A stretch of 64,000 bases of DNA from assembly GCA_947462335.1 (NCBI GenBank), contig OX381714.1, positions 19,626,618-19,690,617 of the forward strand, in the 5' to 3' direction. The first letter of the stretch is position 1, and every line of letters begins with the position of its first letter. A program made the translations under genes and the position numbers. This document shows, in pieces, positions 11,941 through 21,984 of the stretch. The stretch is from Harmothoe impar (Eukaryota; Annelida; Polychaeta; Phyllodocida; Polynoidae). The notes under the pieces are model-generated. The model ran no database searches and was not told the DNA's origin. It saw only the letters and a program-made list of their open reading frames with translations.

Positions 11941-13473
11941 TCACAGCAGCAACAGTGCTACATAGGGGTCCAATACCTGCCTTGTATTAACCTCCCCTGT
12001 GAAGGGGTTGAGGACAGAGGGAGGCCTGAACCAGCTTACTGAGGGGGATATAACCTGATCCTGGCAGGTAATACCACCTAGGTGTGTCCTCTAGGAGCCC
12101 AATCTCCACACTTTGACACAAACACCCACAAACAGGACAAAGAGGGGCCCAATCACAAAGTGTTAATGGGGCATGCTACATCAGTGAGCTTCACAACACC
12201 TGCAAATGTAGAGTCAAAATCGTAATCATGAACGTGTGTGTAATATCTCTATTCATACAATGCAACCTACAAACTCATACTTTGCCTCTAACATTATGAA
12301 TCCTTAATCCTAGGGATACATTTATAAATGATGCTATGATTTATAATCATATATTTCTCTGATAAGTTTTTGAGTAGTAGTCAGTTTAGCCATAATTTTG
12401 TGAGAGTAAATCAAGAATTGAATATATCCTTTTGGTTAGCTATACCTCATCGGTATAGACATCAGTAGAATAACCATCACAATATAATTCACCCCTCACT
12501 CCATCCTCCCATGCACACCTAAAGCTACCAGAACTAGTCAACTTCTCCTTACTTCTCCTCACCTTGGTGCACTCTACACGCCATTCACATAAAACGTGGT
12601 AACCTGGTTTAGATGGATGGGGAAATCAGGTAACCCTGTGCACTTAGCCCTGTATGGGCGAAGGGCATGGGGCCCACCCCAGCTCTGCTCAGACGGGACT
12701 TGTTAGCAACCGTGGCAAAGGGGCAGGTGGAAGCATAACAGAGGAGAATTATGAGGTGCTGTTTCTGGACTGGTATGTGTATCATATCTGTCCAGTTTGG
12801 CTAACAATATGATTGTGGAATTCTCTAGAGTGTTGCAGTTAAATTTAGATGGTGTATGATTTCGAAACATTGTAGGAATTCATTGCCCTAATTTTTGTCC
12901 CTTGATACTTGACTTTTCAACAGATTTGTAAAAAGTATATAACATGGTTATTAGCATATATGACATACACAAGTTTTGATGTGATTGCTTTGGGGAAAAC
13001 TAAAAAGATTTACATAAATTTAGTCGATTTATGTGACATAAAATGTTAATCTATACCTTCTCAAAGAAAACAATCAGATAGATATGATACATGTTTAACT
13101 ATATGTACAGGGTTACATTTGTTTTGCCCAATCCACACTCCATATATAGGCATTGGTTGTCATGGTGTAGGGAGGGCCTGCCATAGGTGTCCAGTAAACA
13201 ACATCCACTTCGTGCACAGGAAGCATTCATCATGGCATGGATTCAGCCTCCTCCAGTACACTAAGGGTGGTGAGGGCAGGGTGTGAGGCGTGGGCAGACA
13301 GGGGGTGGTTATGAGGACCAGGGTACTCTACCCCTCTACCTTCTCCAGTACATGTACACATTCTGCAGTAGGTGGTCAATGATGTCTAGCTTTAGCTAAC
13401 CCCATGCTGCACATACAAGTACACCTCAGTGGCGATTCTAGTATCACCAAGCCTTTGCAATGATTGCTATGCA

Positions 13474-13483
13474 TTATTATACC
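13474..13483 (+). repeat. Left 10-bp direct repeat of the Crypton insertion
   Basis: TTATTATACC, repeated exactly at 16955-16964. The paralogous unit at 46040-46100 reads GCATTATACCAACC without an insertion, which places the insertion at this word. Confidence 0.65.
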
Positions 13484-13530
13484 TAGTGCAACAAAGCATA
13501 CAGGATCCCTATCTCTTAACTATAGAAGCT

Positions 13531-13928
13531 GCCGACGGCGTATTTATGGCATAAACACTGCTGTACGCCACTCCCAGGCCCTGAGCGTGGCGTACACGTC
13601 GTGAGCGTGGCGTACACGTCGTGAGCGTGGCGTACACGTCGTGAGCGTGGCGTACAACGTCTGAGCGTGGCGTACAACGTCCGAGCGTGGCGTACAACGT
13701 CTGAGTGGCAAAAAAAAAAGTTCCTTGGTGGCGCCGCCAGTGGCCGACAGTTGAACTAATAGAAGCGAGCGCCGCAGGGTCCACTGTCGGCTTCCAGCGG
13801 AATTAGAAGCGATTTTCGCTGGTTTCTGGCGCTACCAGCGGCCGCAGCCGACAAATGTAAACAAAGCGCGGCAAATAGAAGCGCCCCTAGCGGAATTTGT
13901 CGGCAAAAGTGGGTGTGGCAGCCGACAA
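13531..13928 (+). promoter_or_regulatory. Motif-dense upstream region of the Crypton gene
   Basis: GCCGAC(A) or its complement occurs at 13531, 13743, 13784-13791, 13847, 13898-13904 and 13921. TAGAAGCG or a close variant occurs at about 13521, 13760, 13804 and 13876. The stretch is GC-rich and lies directly before the inferred ATG at 13955. This density suggests a promoter or recombinase-binding region; no function is proven. Confidence 0.4.
13582..13708 (+). repeat. 20-bp tandem array, six units plus a partial one
   Basis: Units TGAGCGTGGCGTACACGTCG start at 13582, 13602, 13622, 13642, 13662 and 13682. The last three carry an ACAACGTC variant. A partial seventh unit follows, and one inverted half-unit (GTACGCCACTCCC) precedes at 13564-13576. 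The core GTGGCGTAC recurs at the other end of the element, near 16899-16907. Confidence 0.85.
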
Positions 13929-13954
13929 TTAATCATTCAGAGCCAAAATTCAAG

Positions 13955-14512
13955 ATGGAACAGACGTACCTTGAGGCTTCGCTCGGTGCTGAGGTGGTTG
14001 ACGCCTTTGTTGTGCAGAATGTGGTTGATATTATGAACGATCTCCATATAGAAGCAGGGGAGGACGTGTCAGAGTTCAATTTAGAGGCAGTAACAGAAGC
14101 AATTCATGCCGAAATCGCCCTTGACATCTCTCAGTTTGAAGACCTACAGATTGCAGAGAAAGAAGAGAAGATGGACATGATTGTGGACGATACGGTAGTA
14201 TGTGCAGATATTGACGGCCTTATATCTAGCATTGAAAATCGGGACAAATTCCAAGAAAAAATCGAAGAAGTCAACATTGGTGAGGAGGTTGATTTTCTAA
14301 ATGATGTGCAGCCTAGTGCTGTTGGAGCAGAATTGCAGCCCAATGCCTCCTGCAGAAGTAAACTGAAGCTTAAGAAGCCAAACCCTTGGACTGTGAGGGA
14401 ACCAACTGATGATATTGCCCCTCCCCCTACCTCCAGGGCTCTGTCTGATGCCGAGCTGAAGGAATATGTTGACGATCAGAGGTCAGAAAATACTGTCCGG
14501 CGAACCCAGCAG
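13955..14512 (+). CDS. Exon 1 of the Crypton gene, acidic N-terminal region
   Basis: 186 codons starting at a strong-context ATG and ending ...CAG before GTAAG. The encoded stretch is acidic, with many Glu and Asp residues, and ends in a basic/polar linker. No domain was recognised; it precedes the recombinase core and may mediate protein contacts. Read-through into the intron meets a stop at 14525-14527. Confidence 0.65.
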
Positions 14513-14676
14513 GTAAGAAGTCCATGATTTAAAAAAATGAACATTTAAAAATGTGTAAAGATGCGTAAGAAGTGTACATATTGGCCTAAAATTACAGAAA
14601 AAATAGTCCAAAAAATATTAAAATTGAATTTTTAAATGTCGAACATTTTTTTAATGATATTTCAATATGTTTCCAG

Positions 14677-14853
14677 GTGATAAAGAAGTTCAAGCAGTAC
14701 ATGCTTACTACCCACCTGGATGCCAGACTGATGCACACGTTAGATCCAGGAACCCTGAACAACTATAGCGAACTACCTACTGACAACAAGGAGGGCAGAT
14801 GGGAAGGACTTCGAGCCAGATACTCTGACCAGCATTCACCGGGCCTTGGACAG
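14677..14853 (+). CDS. Exon 2 of the Crypton gene (contains the frameshift)
   Basis: Acceptor TTTCCAG at 14670-14676 and donor CAG|GTAATT at 14853. It encodes the N-terminal SAM-like/core-binding part of DUF3504 proteins in two frames separated near 14763-14768. The second frame leaves two bases (AG) that combine with the first base of exon 3 to make an Arg codon. Confidence 0.65.
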
Positions 14854-15037
14854 GTAATTTTTTTTTTATAATAAAAAATGTTAAAAGAAGCGTAAATTTT
14901 GAAAAAAATTAATTTAAATGTCAAAAGATGCGTAAAATGTCCAGAAAAAAATTAAAATGTATGTAAAATTGGATTTTAATACTTAAAATTGATGAGAATG
15001 GCCCTAATTTTTTTCTACCCTTTTTATATATTTTCAG

Positions 15038-16214
15038 GGACCTCAAGGCACACAACTACACCTTCTGCATACTGACAGATGAGATGTTCCACTCTAGCCG
15101 GGCTGTTCTACAGGGGAGAAGGAAGGAACTGAAGGGCCAAGGCAAAGGGAATAAGCCAAATCGTTCTGACGCTGTCACAGAAAATCATGTAGATAAATTA
15201 TGGGCCACAGGTCTATTTGGTGGGGCAAATCCAAGATCCCTACAGGACACCCTTTTTTTTTACATGGGGTCAGCGTTTGGTTTCCGGGGGTGCCATGAGG
15301 CCCGGCAATTGAAATGGGGGGATGTTGTCGTGGGGAGGGATGAGGAGGGGTGTAATTTTTTGGAGCTGCAATGCGAACGCATGACCAAAACAAGACATGG
15401 CCAAGCAGGGGGACATGTCCGGAGCTACAACCCGCGCCTCTACAGTGACCCAGATGATACACGTTGCCCTGTACAGCTGTACTGGCTGTACACAGAGAGA
15501 CGGCCAGCAGAGATGAGACGACCAGATTCTCCATTCTACCTGACACCAAAGCAGGGAGCTGGTCCCACCGACCCTGTGTGGTATAAAACGCAGCCGATGG
15601 GCATAAACAAACTGTCAGCCATCATGCCCACAATCTCTAAGGCCGCTGCCCTCGATGGTCACATCACCAACCATAGTATCAGGAAGACCACATGTCAGAA
15701 CTTGTTGGCCTCTAACATACCAAGTGTGGCTGCTATTCAACTCACGGGCCATAAGTCTGTGGAAAGCCTGATACATTACTCAAGTGCGACAAGGGATCAG
15801 CAGAAGGCCATGGCGCTGATCGCTACCGGGCAGAAGCGTAAAGCTACTTCTCAAGTTGAGGGAGCCTCGTGCACCGTGTCAGCCCCCCCCCCTGCCATGT
15901 TCACACCGCCAGCTATGGAGTCTGTAGCGGGGAAATCTGGCGAAAAATCGGAAAACAGTGCCGTGGCCATTGGGGCCGCCTCAGCTCCCCTTCCCCCGGC
16001 TGCAAATTTGGAAGAGGCCCTAGAAGTCCCATCAGCCAGACTTGCCATGGTGCCCGCCCCAACTCCACCCGGGGCGGGGGTTGCCTCAGCCTTGTCCGGC
16101 ATGTTGGCCGGCGCCAACATCTCCGGCGGAATCATTTTTAACTTTAATTATGGAAGTTCCACCTCTGTCAACACAAAAAATGACATGGACGTGATCAACA
16201 ATTCTCAGTTCTAG
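15038..16214 (+). CDS. Exon 3 of the Crypton gene, catalytic tyrosine recombinase domain
   Basis: Acceptor TTTTCAG at 15031-15037, stop TAG at 16212-16214. It encodes the catalytic core: Arg in GFRGCHEAR (codon at 15285), Lys in MTKTRHG, the His-x-x-Arg box NHSIRK, His in LTGHKSVES and the nucleophile Tyr in LIHYSSA (codon 15777-15779). This is the full R-K-HxxR-H-Y set, in the order known for Crypton/DUF3504 proteins (also domesticated in KCTD1, ZMYM and QRICH1 proteins). A Pro/Ala-rich low-complexity tail of about 120 residues follows. The exon is completely open. Confidence 0.85.
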
Positions 16215-16367
16215 GTTATGGACACATTTTCATGACATAGTTATAAAGAATTTACCTTGAATTAAGACATTTTCCACTCGTAAATCCAAATGGATGTCCA
16301 TCGTTGGCCATAAAGGCTCCGCACTCTCCGAATTCTCCCGCGCGACTGAGCGGGCGTAGTGATATGA

Positions 16368-16373
16368 AATAAA
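16368..16373 (+). terminator. Polyadenylation signal of the Crypton gene
   Basis: AATAAA about 154 bp after the exon 3 stop, inside the element. Confidence 0.45.
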
Positions 16374-16790
16374 ATTAGCCTTTTTGGCTTTTTTGAGTTG
16401 AAAAAATGGTCTCTTTTGATATAACTATTCTTAATTAGAGTGAAATGAAGTAATAAATGGCAATATAAGCTAAAAATATGTAAATGATATAAAAAGTTTA
16501 AAAAAAAAGACACAAAATAGTCCTTCCGCGCATGGGTACTGAGGGTGTAAATGCTTTGCTGGTGCTTTGTGGTTTCTACGCAGTACGTAAAGGTATCATA
16601 AGTTTTGCACAGAGCGCCAGTGTATTTTAAACGCACAACCATCAACGCCACCCTTGAGGAATGCGGGAACTATATCTTTCGTTTCCGCCTTGTCGAGTGA
16701 GCTTCCGGCGAAAATGGCGACAGTTTATTGACATCAGCTAAGTAAAGTGTGTTTTTTGTTCATTTTCCGGGGAAATTAATAGATACAGCC

Positions 16791-16964
16791 GGTATAATAA
16801 ATCTAAAACGACACGCGGTCTGCATACTCATACTTTTAGCCAACTCGTGCACGCCAGGTAGCCAGCTCGTCCGCTTATGAAGCGGACTCGTGGCTACCGT
16901 GGCGTACACTCGTTGGCTAAAAGCACTCGTATGCAACCGCCATGCCGTTTTAGCTTATTATACC
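16791..16964. repeat. 174-bp imperfect palindrome with six co-oriented ACTCGT words
   Basis: The two arms pair from GGTATAATAA (16791-16800) to TTATTATACC (16955-16964), with the centre near 16878 (CCGCTT-ATG-AAGCGG). They differ mainly at three internal positions per arm, where both arms carry ACTCGT-type words in the same direction: ACTCAT 16826, ACTCGT 16843, GCTCGT 16865, ACTCGT 16886, 16908 and 16925. Spacings are 17, 22, 21, 22 and 17 bp. The palindrome forms the right end of the Crypton element and ends at the 10-bp flanking repeat. Confidence 0.85.
16955..16964 (+). repeat. Right 10-bp direct repeat of the Crypton insertion
   Basis: TTATTATACC, identical to 13474-13483. Tandem-unit sequence resumes immediately with CAAC...TTTGGACC, as in the empty site at 46065-46090. 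Confidence 0.65.
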
Positions 16965-18132
16965 AACTTTCCCTTTTGGACCTCTATCTAAAGGTATGTC
17001 GGTCTCCCCTGTTTCCTCTATGTATTTCCTTTCCATCTGTCTGTCTCTGTCTGTCTGTCTCTTCTTGATCTCCACTATCATTTGCATTCCCTCATTTTCT
17101 CCTATTTTTCCATTTTTCTCTCCTTCCACATCCCATTCAAAAGAGCACATGGTACACATACTGCCGGTAGCTGGCATCACAGTCTGAGCTGCTCCTCTAG
17201 TTGTGACAGGCTCTGTGGGCAGCCCATGAGCCCCCGGGCCTTATAAAAGGGGGGCCTGCTGGGCCTGCCATGACTGTCCTTTACTGCCTGGACCTGCACT
17301 GATTTGTTGATACAACTGGATCTGTTAAATATTCAATACACTAAGCCTAGAGCCTGGGGTTTGTATATTATTCAGCCTGGACTGGGAGCTCTATACCTTC
17401 AATATTAAAATGAAAATTTATGTATAATAGACAGTGATGTCTAGTTATGATAGACAACACTTTTGCTCCCTCGGTATGTATGTTTTAAATGTACAATTCA
17501 TTTCAAGGAAAAGTCTTTTAGCTTTAACCTAACCCCTGCTACTGTATATTTGGTGCTACGTAAAGATAATCTTTTTCTATCATGATAATCTGCAATCATC
17601 CCAATCAGCTTCCGCAATTTTTCAAATTTCAATAGCCATTACCATGGCCTTTTATTAATGCACACGCATACCAATTGATACATATGTCATTTATGTCAGG
17701 GTAGAGCATAGTGCTATGAGCCTGGCTGATGCAAAGACTTACAAATTGGACAAGAACATGCAACCTTCAGGGTGGGGTCCTTAGGAGAGGGCGGCACGAG
17801 GTATAAAAATACAAAATCAACTGCTATATTATAGTATCTGCATTATTGGCAGCAGAGCTGGGCAGCTGCAGGAGAGGCCAACAGTACTATGCTAAAGATA
17901 GCTTTTTAGCTATTCATATTGTACTGATATGATATTGATGATTATTACACGATCTAATGTTATTGGTATGATCCTGTGTAAGAACAAAGAAGGAAAAACG
18001 TGCCACCCGGGGCTGTGGTACGTTTTTCTGTACCACCCCTACGCGTGGTATGCTTTTGGGGGTGTAGACCAATTAGAAGCCAGCACAGTGGTCCCGTGAT
18101 CATAGAGCAATGGCAGCAATGTAAACAAACCT

Positions 18133-18190
18133 TTCGCCGATTTGAGATGCAAACTCGCCGATTTAAGATACAAACTTGCTGATTTAAGAA
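18133..18190. repeat. 22-bp short tandem repeat
   Basis: About 2.7 copies of CGCCGATTTGAGATGCAAACT and variants. The matching minus-strand frame is simply a translation of this repeat. Confidence 0.6.
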
Positions 18191-18758
18191 GGAAATATGA
18201 TAGGAGCATAGATAACTGTATTTTGATCGTGTAATAAAGCTTGTATTGTATGCTAGGGTCATGCATGCCTCGCACCAGCCCTGTGTTATAAAGCCAGATG
18301 CACCTCTGGCTGATACGGGCCAAACGTAACACCATCATACAATACAGGCTATGCATTGTAAACATGCTTCAGTATGTGCTGTACATATTTTTCCAATTTT
18401 CGCAGAAATGAAAATCCGCAAATTTATAGCTTTTTAAAATATTTATCCTGTTTAGCTGTACAACTTTCAAATTCATGAATTCAAATACATGCAAAATTGT
18501 AAATTGCAAAGAATTATAGGCCTACATGTGAAAAATAAAGATAGGATTGACTTTGCTGTTGTTTGCACTTGAGATCGTTACCAGAAAGATCAACCTCAAG
18601 CTTCCTAGAGAATCATGATGACATACAAAATATAAACTTCTTTATCTTGTGACCATTTCCAATTTTCTAGTCTATCGTACACGTCCAGCGTAGAGTGAGT
18701 TACAAGCACATGCCATTTACTTCCGCATAGGAACATTGCAATTTACATAAGCTCAATA

Positions 18759-18900
18759 CAGTGAAATCTCGTTATAAGGAGGACGGTTATAAGGAACAGA
18801 CAGTTATACATTTCTTTTCTATACTTTTCCACTGTGCAAAAACACCATTAGAACGAGCATTTCTAGCCAGAAATCTTTAATAAGGAGGATATTTTTCAAG
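18759..18900 (+). mobile_element. Pogo/Tigger-like terminal fragment
   Basis: After a TA, the sequence starts CAGTGAAATCTCGTTATAAG and continues with a second GGTTATAAGGAA repeat. This is the typical layout of pogo/Tigger termini (CAGT..AACCTCG.TATAACGA). A related ATAAGGAGGAT lies at 18879-18892. I did not find the opposite terminus, so this is a fragment. Confidence 0.45.
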
Positions 18901-20674
18901 ATGATTAGTAATCTATTATACAAATAAGGTGAAAACACATATCCTACATCCCCTATGAGGCTGTGTGGACTAGCCTAGGTGCTAGAGTGAGCTTGATACC
19001 TTCTCGCCCTGAGCATGTGGAAGGTTGGAGGCACAAGCCTAGGTGCTAGGGTGAGTCTAACACCCCCTCCTTCTTCCTGTGTGTGTGGAAAGGTGGCAGA
19101 CTTCTCTTTGATTTCTGGGAGCATCACAGTGAAAGGGGGGGGGCATCTCTTCTTTGAAGTAAGGCCTAAACAAATTGTTGTGTTCCGGTAACATAGCCAA
19201 TAATAAATAGGGTCGGTAGGTAGATTTGTTAAAGCTTTTTCTTTGGTCTGAAAAGTGATTTTAGAAAAATAATTGCCAAAAATGTCATAAATATTTTCAC
19301 AAATTAAAGAAATAAAAAAAGAAGAATTAGGGTCGGTCCCACATACGCAGGGTCGGTCAGGATACTGGAACACAACTCTTTTTAAAGCCAAATCGAAGTA
19401 CTGGTCAAAGATGTACATTTATTACTACTTCACACAATATTACCTTAACACAAAACCCTACCTGCAGCACAAATCTTATTTGGCGTTTTTATTTTCTATT
19501 CGCCCAAAATTCTATATCATGATTAGCTCCATTTATGGATTGTATAGTGTTGATCCTTTTATATGAAGAAAATGTCTACTAATCTTACAATACCAATATA
19601 ATAATATAACAATTTTGCATGGTGACCTACATCATTGGGAAAGAATTGCCTGGTTATTCCTACAAGCTTTTTCTAAACAGTTGTGCCAGCGTACAGGAGA
19701 ATATGTCTGCCTCCCTACTTGTACAGCTCTTCCAAACACCCATATATCTACATCCACGCTCCCTCTCTCACAGCCAGTCACAGTTCCACTGGCTACACTG
19801 TTTAATACTAATTTAATTGCAGGCTGTAAAGGATTCCGAGTAGAGGCAATATACCTTTAGTAGGAGCATGGCACGTGTGACCTGGGTGATGAAGGAGCGA
19901 GTTTAAAAGACAGATGACCACACTCTCAATCTGACCACATGGTTGGTGCTTGGAGACTATTTTCATGGTACATTAATTATATGAACTGTTGAAGACTGTG
20001 CATAATTTGTATGAAACTTAGATCTAGTGCTACAAAAGATTGTCTCCATGAACATTTCTAAATGTTTGCCTAACTAGATATAGTAAATTAAAAGTACAAT
20101 TACAAACTCAAATATATTACCTATACGCAATAATATAACTCCACTCCAACTAAAGCGGTGATTTTCGTGAGAAAATGGAGAAAATTACAGTTTTTGGTAA
20201 CTGTGCAACTTTGAACAGCTGTGTAGACCTTAATAATTGGAATATCACTAAAAGAAAAGAAAGTGCCCTCAATAATGACACCAAAACCCCATTTAAATGA
20301 TTGCATCTAAAAAAAAACTTGGTTTCCATACAATAATGCTGTTCTAATGAAAAGAAGCTAAAATGGAACGTTATTATGGCAAATGAGGGAAGGAATTCGA
20401 GTAAGGTGTTATACACGGTCACAAAAATGTATAATATGTACAGGTTTAACATGTTTCTACTACACTATGCATGCTAAAATGTTTTAGTTGGCCTTGCCTG
20501 TTACGACCCCTTAAACAACTATTACTCACTCACTCACTAAAACTCCCAAGTGTCATGGAAAAAATGATTACAGGCATGATAGGTATACATAGTACTTATC
20601 TCTCCATCAACATACAGAGTTTAAACACACACACTAGAGTTTTCACTGTTGCTACCAGTATTCCGACATTCTAG

Positions 20675-20724
20675 CCCAGGTAGAAAAATATCATGATAAA
20701 TATCATGATTTATCATGTTGAACC
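20675..20724 (+). repeat. Left terminal inverted repeat
   Basis: Starts CCCAGGTAGAAAAATATCAT and pairs with 42792-42841, with an indel and substitutions only beyond position 35. Confidence 0.8.
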
Positions 20725-21194
20725 ATAATCTATCATGATTTATCATGATAAAGCATAATTAAGCATGTTTACTTCTACCATGATTCATCGTGATAGATCA
20801 TACTTTATTATGATATTACCTCTTGAGAGGGGAAATCATGATTAATCACATTTTCTCCTACCATGATTAAATATGATAAATTATACTATATCATGATCTA
20901 ACCCTCTGAGGGGCGGAACCATGATAAATCATATTTTCTTCTATCATGATAAATCATACTTTATCATGATATTACCTCTTGGGAGGGGAAATCATGATTT
21001 ATCATTTTTTCGCCCACCATGAATAATTATGATTAATCATATCACATTATGATCTTACCTCCTGAGAGGCGAAATCATGATAAATTATGTTTTCTTTTTA
21101 TAAATCACACTTTATCATGACCTAAACTCTTGAGAGGGGAAACATGATTTACCATGATTTTACCTAATCATATTTAATCATAATTTATCATGAT
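20690..21194. repeat. ATCATGAT-rich subterminal array (left)
   Basis: Dense palindromic words TCATGA, ATCATGAT, TTATCATGAT and variants, in both orientations by nature, broken every 60-80 bp by a GAGAGG(C/G)GAAA spacer. The same composition recurs at 26457-26960 and 42355-42830. No coding potential. Confidence 0.8.
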
Positions 21195-21231
21195 ATATGT
21201 GACTCGATCCAGCATAGTGGAACTTATGTCG
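21194..21231 (+). repeat. Inner inverted repeat, left
   Basis: ATATGTGACTCGATCCAGCA...CTTATGTCGC; the reverse complement is at 26419-26456 with a handful of mismatches. It marks the border between the ATCATGAT array and the gene-bearing core. Confidence 0.75.
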
Positions 21232-21561
21232 CTCATCAAACATTTTTAGTTATCTATGTCATGTGATAGAACAGTTCATTACCTCTCTATAGAGCCCATG
21301 TATGAGTCCCCATCTCACCCATACGTATTTAAAAAATATTTTCAAAGATAAAAACACCCGGAGTGCTAATTTGAGCTACGCGTGATCAAAGTGGAACGAG
21401 CAGGTCGCGACCTGCTCGCGAGCAGTCAGCGAGCATATCACTCATTGGTTACCTTAGCAACGGGTATCTAGAATTGAGATATCAATCTGAAATTTTTACC
21501 AGGCATTCCCGATGGTTATATCTACTACATACTAAAAGATTGGTCTCTTTGGGGAAATATT

Positions 21562-21567
21562 TTTATT
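21562..21567 (-). terminator. Possible polyadenylation signal of the DUF7869-like gene
   Basis: TTTATT on the plus strand, AATAAA on the gene strand, about 420 bp past the stop codon. No closer canonical signal was noticed. Confidence 0.3.
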
Positions 21568-21984
21568 CATGCAACATCGTTCAAAAACACGTTCAGTTTC
21601 CTGGAAAAATGACAGAGTTAGTGGTTTAGTGGAATAATTATAGATGCACAATACCTGTTCCTGGTGTAGTTTAGGGACAACTAACAGTTCCAAAACCTAT
21701 TAAATGTAGTCTGTTAAGTCCTGAAAGTCCTTTCACATTATGTGAGCATTGTACACAGATAATTTGATAGGTAAAATCCAAGTGCAGTGGGTGGGGTCCT
21801 CCATGTTCATGTCACATTATTTCTCCAGGTCAAAATATATATCCATGGTCGCTGCTGATTGTGTATCATCATTACACCCTAAACCAGTAGCAGATTATGA
21901 TTATATTAACAACACAACATCATAATAGAATATGTGATATCCAAGTTCATGGCATAACTCGTTATGGTACGAAAAGAGGGAGTT

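Larger units (their letters stand above)
13955..16214 (+). pseudogene. Crypton tyrosine recombinase (DUF3504-like), three exons, one frameshift
   Basis: The predicted transcript joins 13955-14512, 14677-14853 and 15038-16214, all with GT-AG borders. The ATG at 13955 has A at -3 and G at +4; the upstream GTG at 13913 is not used. Exon 1 joins exon 2 in phase 0. Within exon 2 the reading phase must change near 14763-14768 (AACTATAGCG). Before that site the first frame is protein-like; after it the +1 frame gives the family-typical DGKDFEPDTLTSIHRALDR, and only this frame joins exon 3 in phase. The catalytic set of tyrosine recombinases is present in exon 3. An apparent loss of a TA dinucleotide, or a sequencing error, therefore breaks an otherwise complete gene of about 640 codons. 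An AATAAA lies at 16368-16373. Confidence 0.75.
13484..16954 (+). mobile_element. Crypton-type tyrosine-recombinase element
   Basis: About 3.47 kb inserted in unit I between 10-bp direct repeats TTATTATACC. Sister units have no insertion at this place. There are no TIRs in the DDE sense, as expected for Cryptons. The left end has a 20-bp tandem array containing GTGGCGTAC; the right end has a 174-bp palindrome that also contains GTGGCGTACAC and ends at the direct repeat. Between them is a three-exon gene for a DUF3504-like recombinase. The ends are inferred from the paralogous empty site and could be off by a few bases. Confidence 0.7.
11941..20674. repeat. Tandem unit I (interrupted), blocks c to j
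   Basis: First clear copy of the 6.3-kb unit. Blocks are c 11972-12150, d 12520-12780, e 13160-13410, f 17140-17335, g 17699-17785, h near 17820-17870, i 18655-18760 and j 19615-19960. Block e is very similar to 56025-56275, and block g to 56870-56955. The Crypton element interrupts it between e and f, and the large TIR element interrupts it after j. Block f has TATAAAA near 17242-17248. Several blocks stay open on the minus strand in more than one copy, but frameshifts between copies prevent a confident gene call. Confidence 0.7.

Noticed and set aside
16262..16651. 129-codon minus-strand ORF downstream of the Crypton gene
   Set aside because: No domain, AT-rich composition, lies in the 3' end of the element. 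Nothing supports expression.
19615..19860. 81-codon plus-strand ORF in block j of unit I
   Set aside because: Corresponding frames in units II-IV contain stops or shifts; kept only as part of the repeat block.
20690..21194. CRISPR-like array
   Set aside because: Repeats are short palindromic words with irregular spacing, eukaryotic context and no cas genes.
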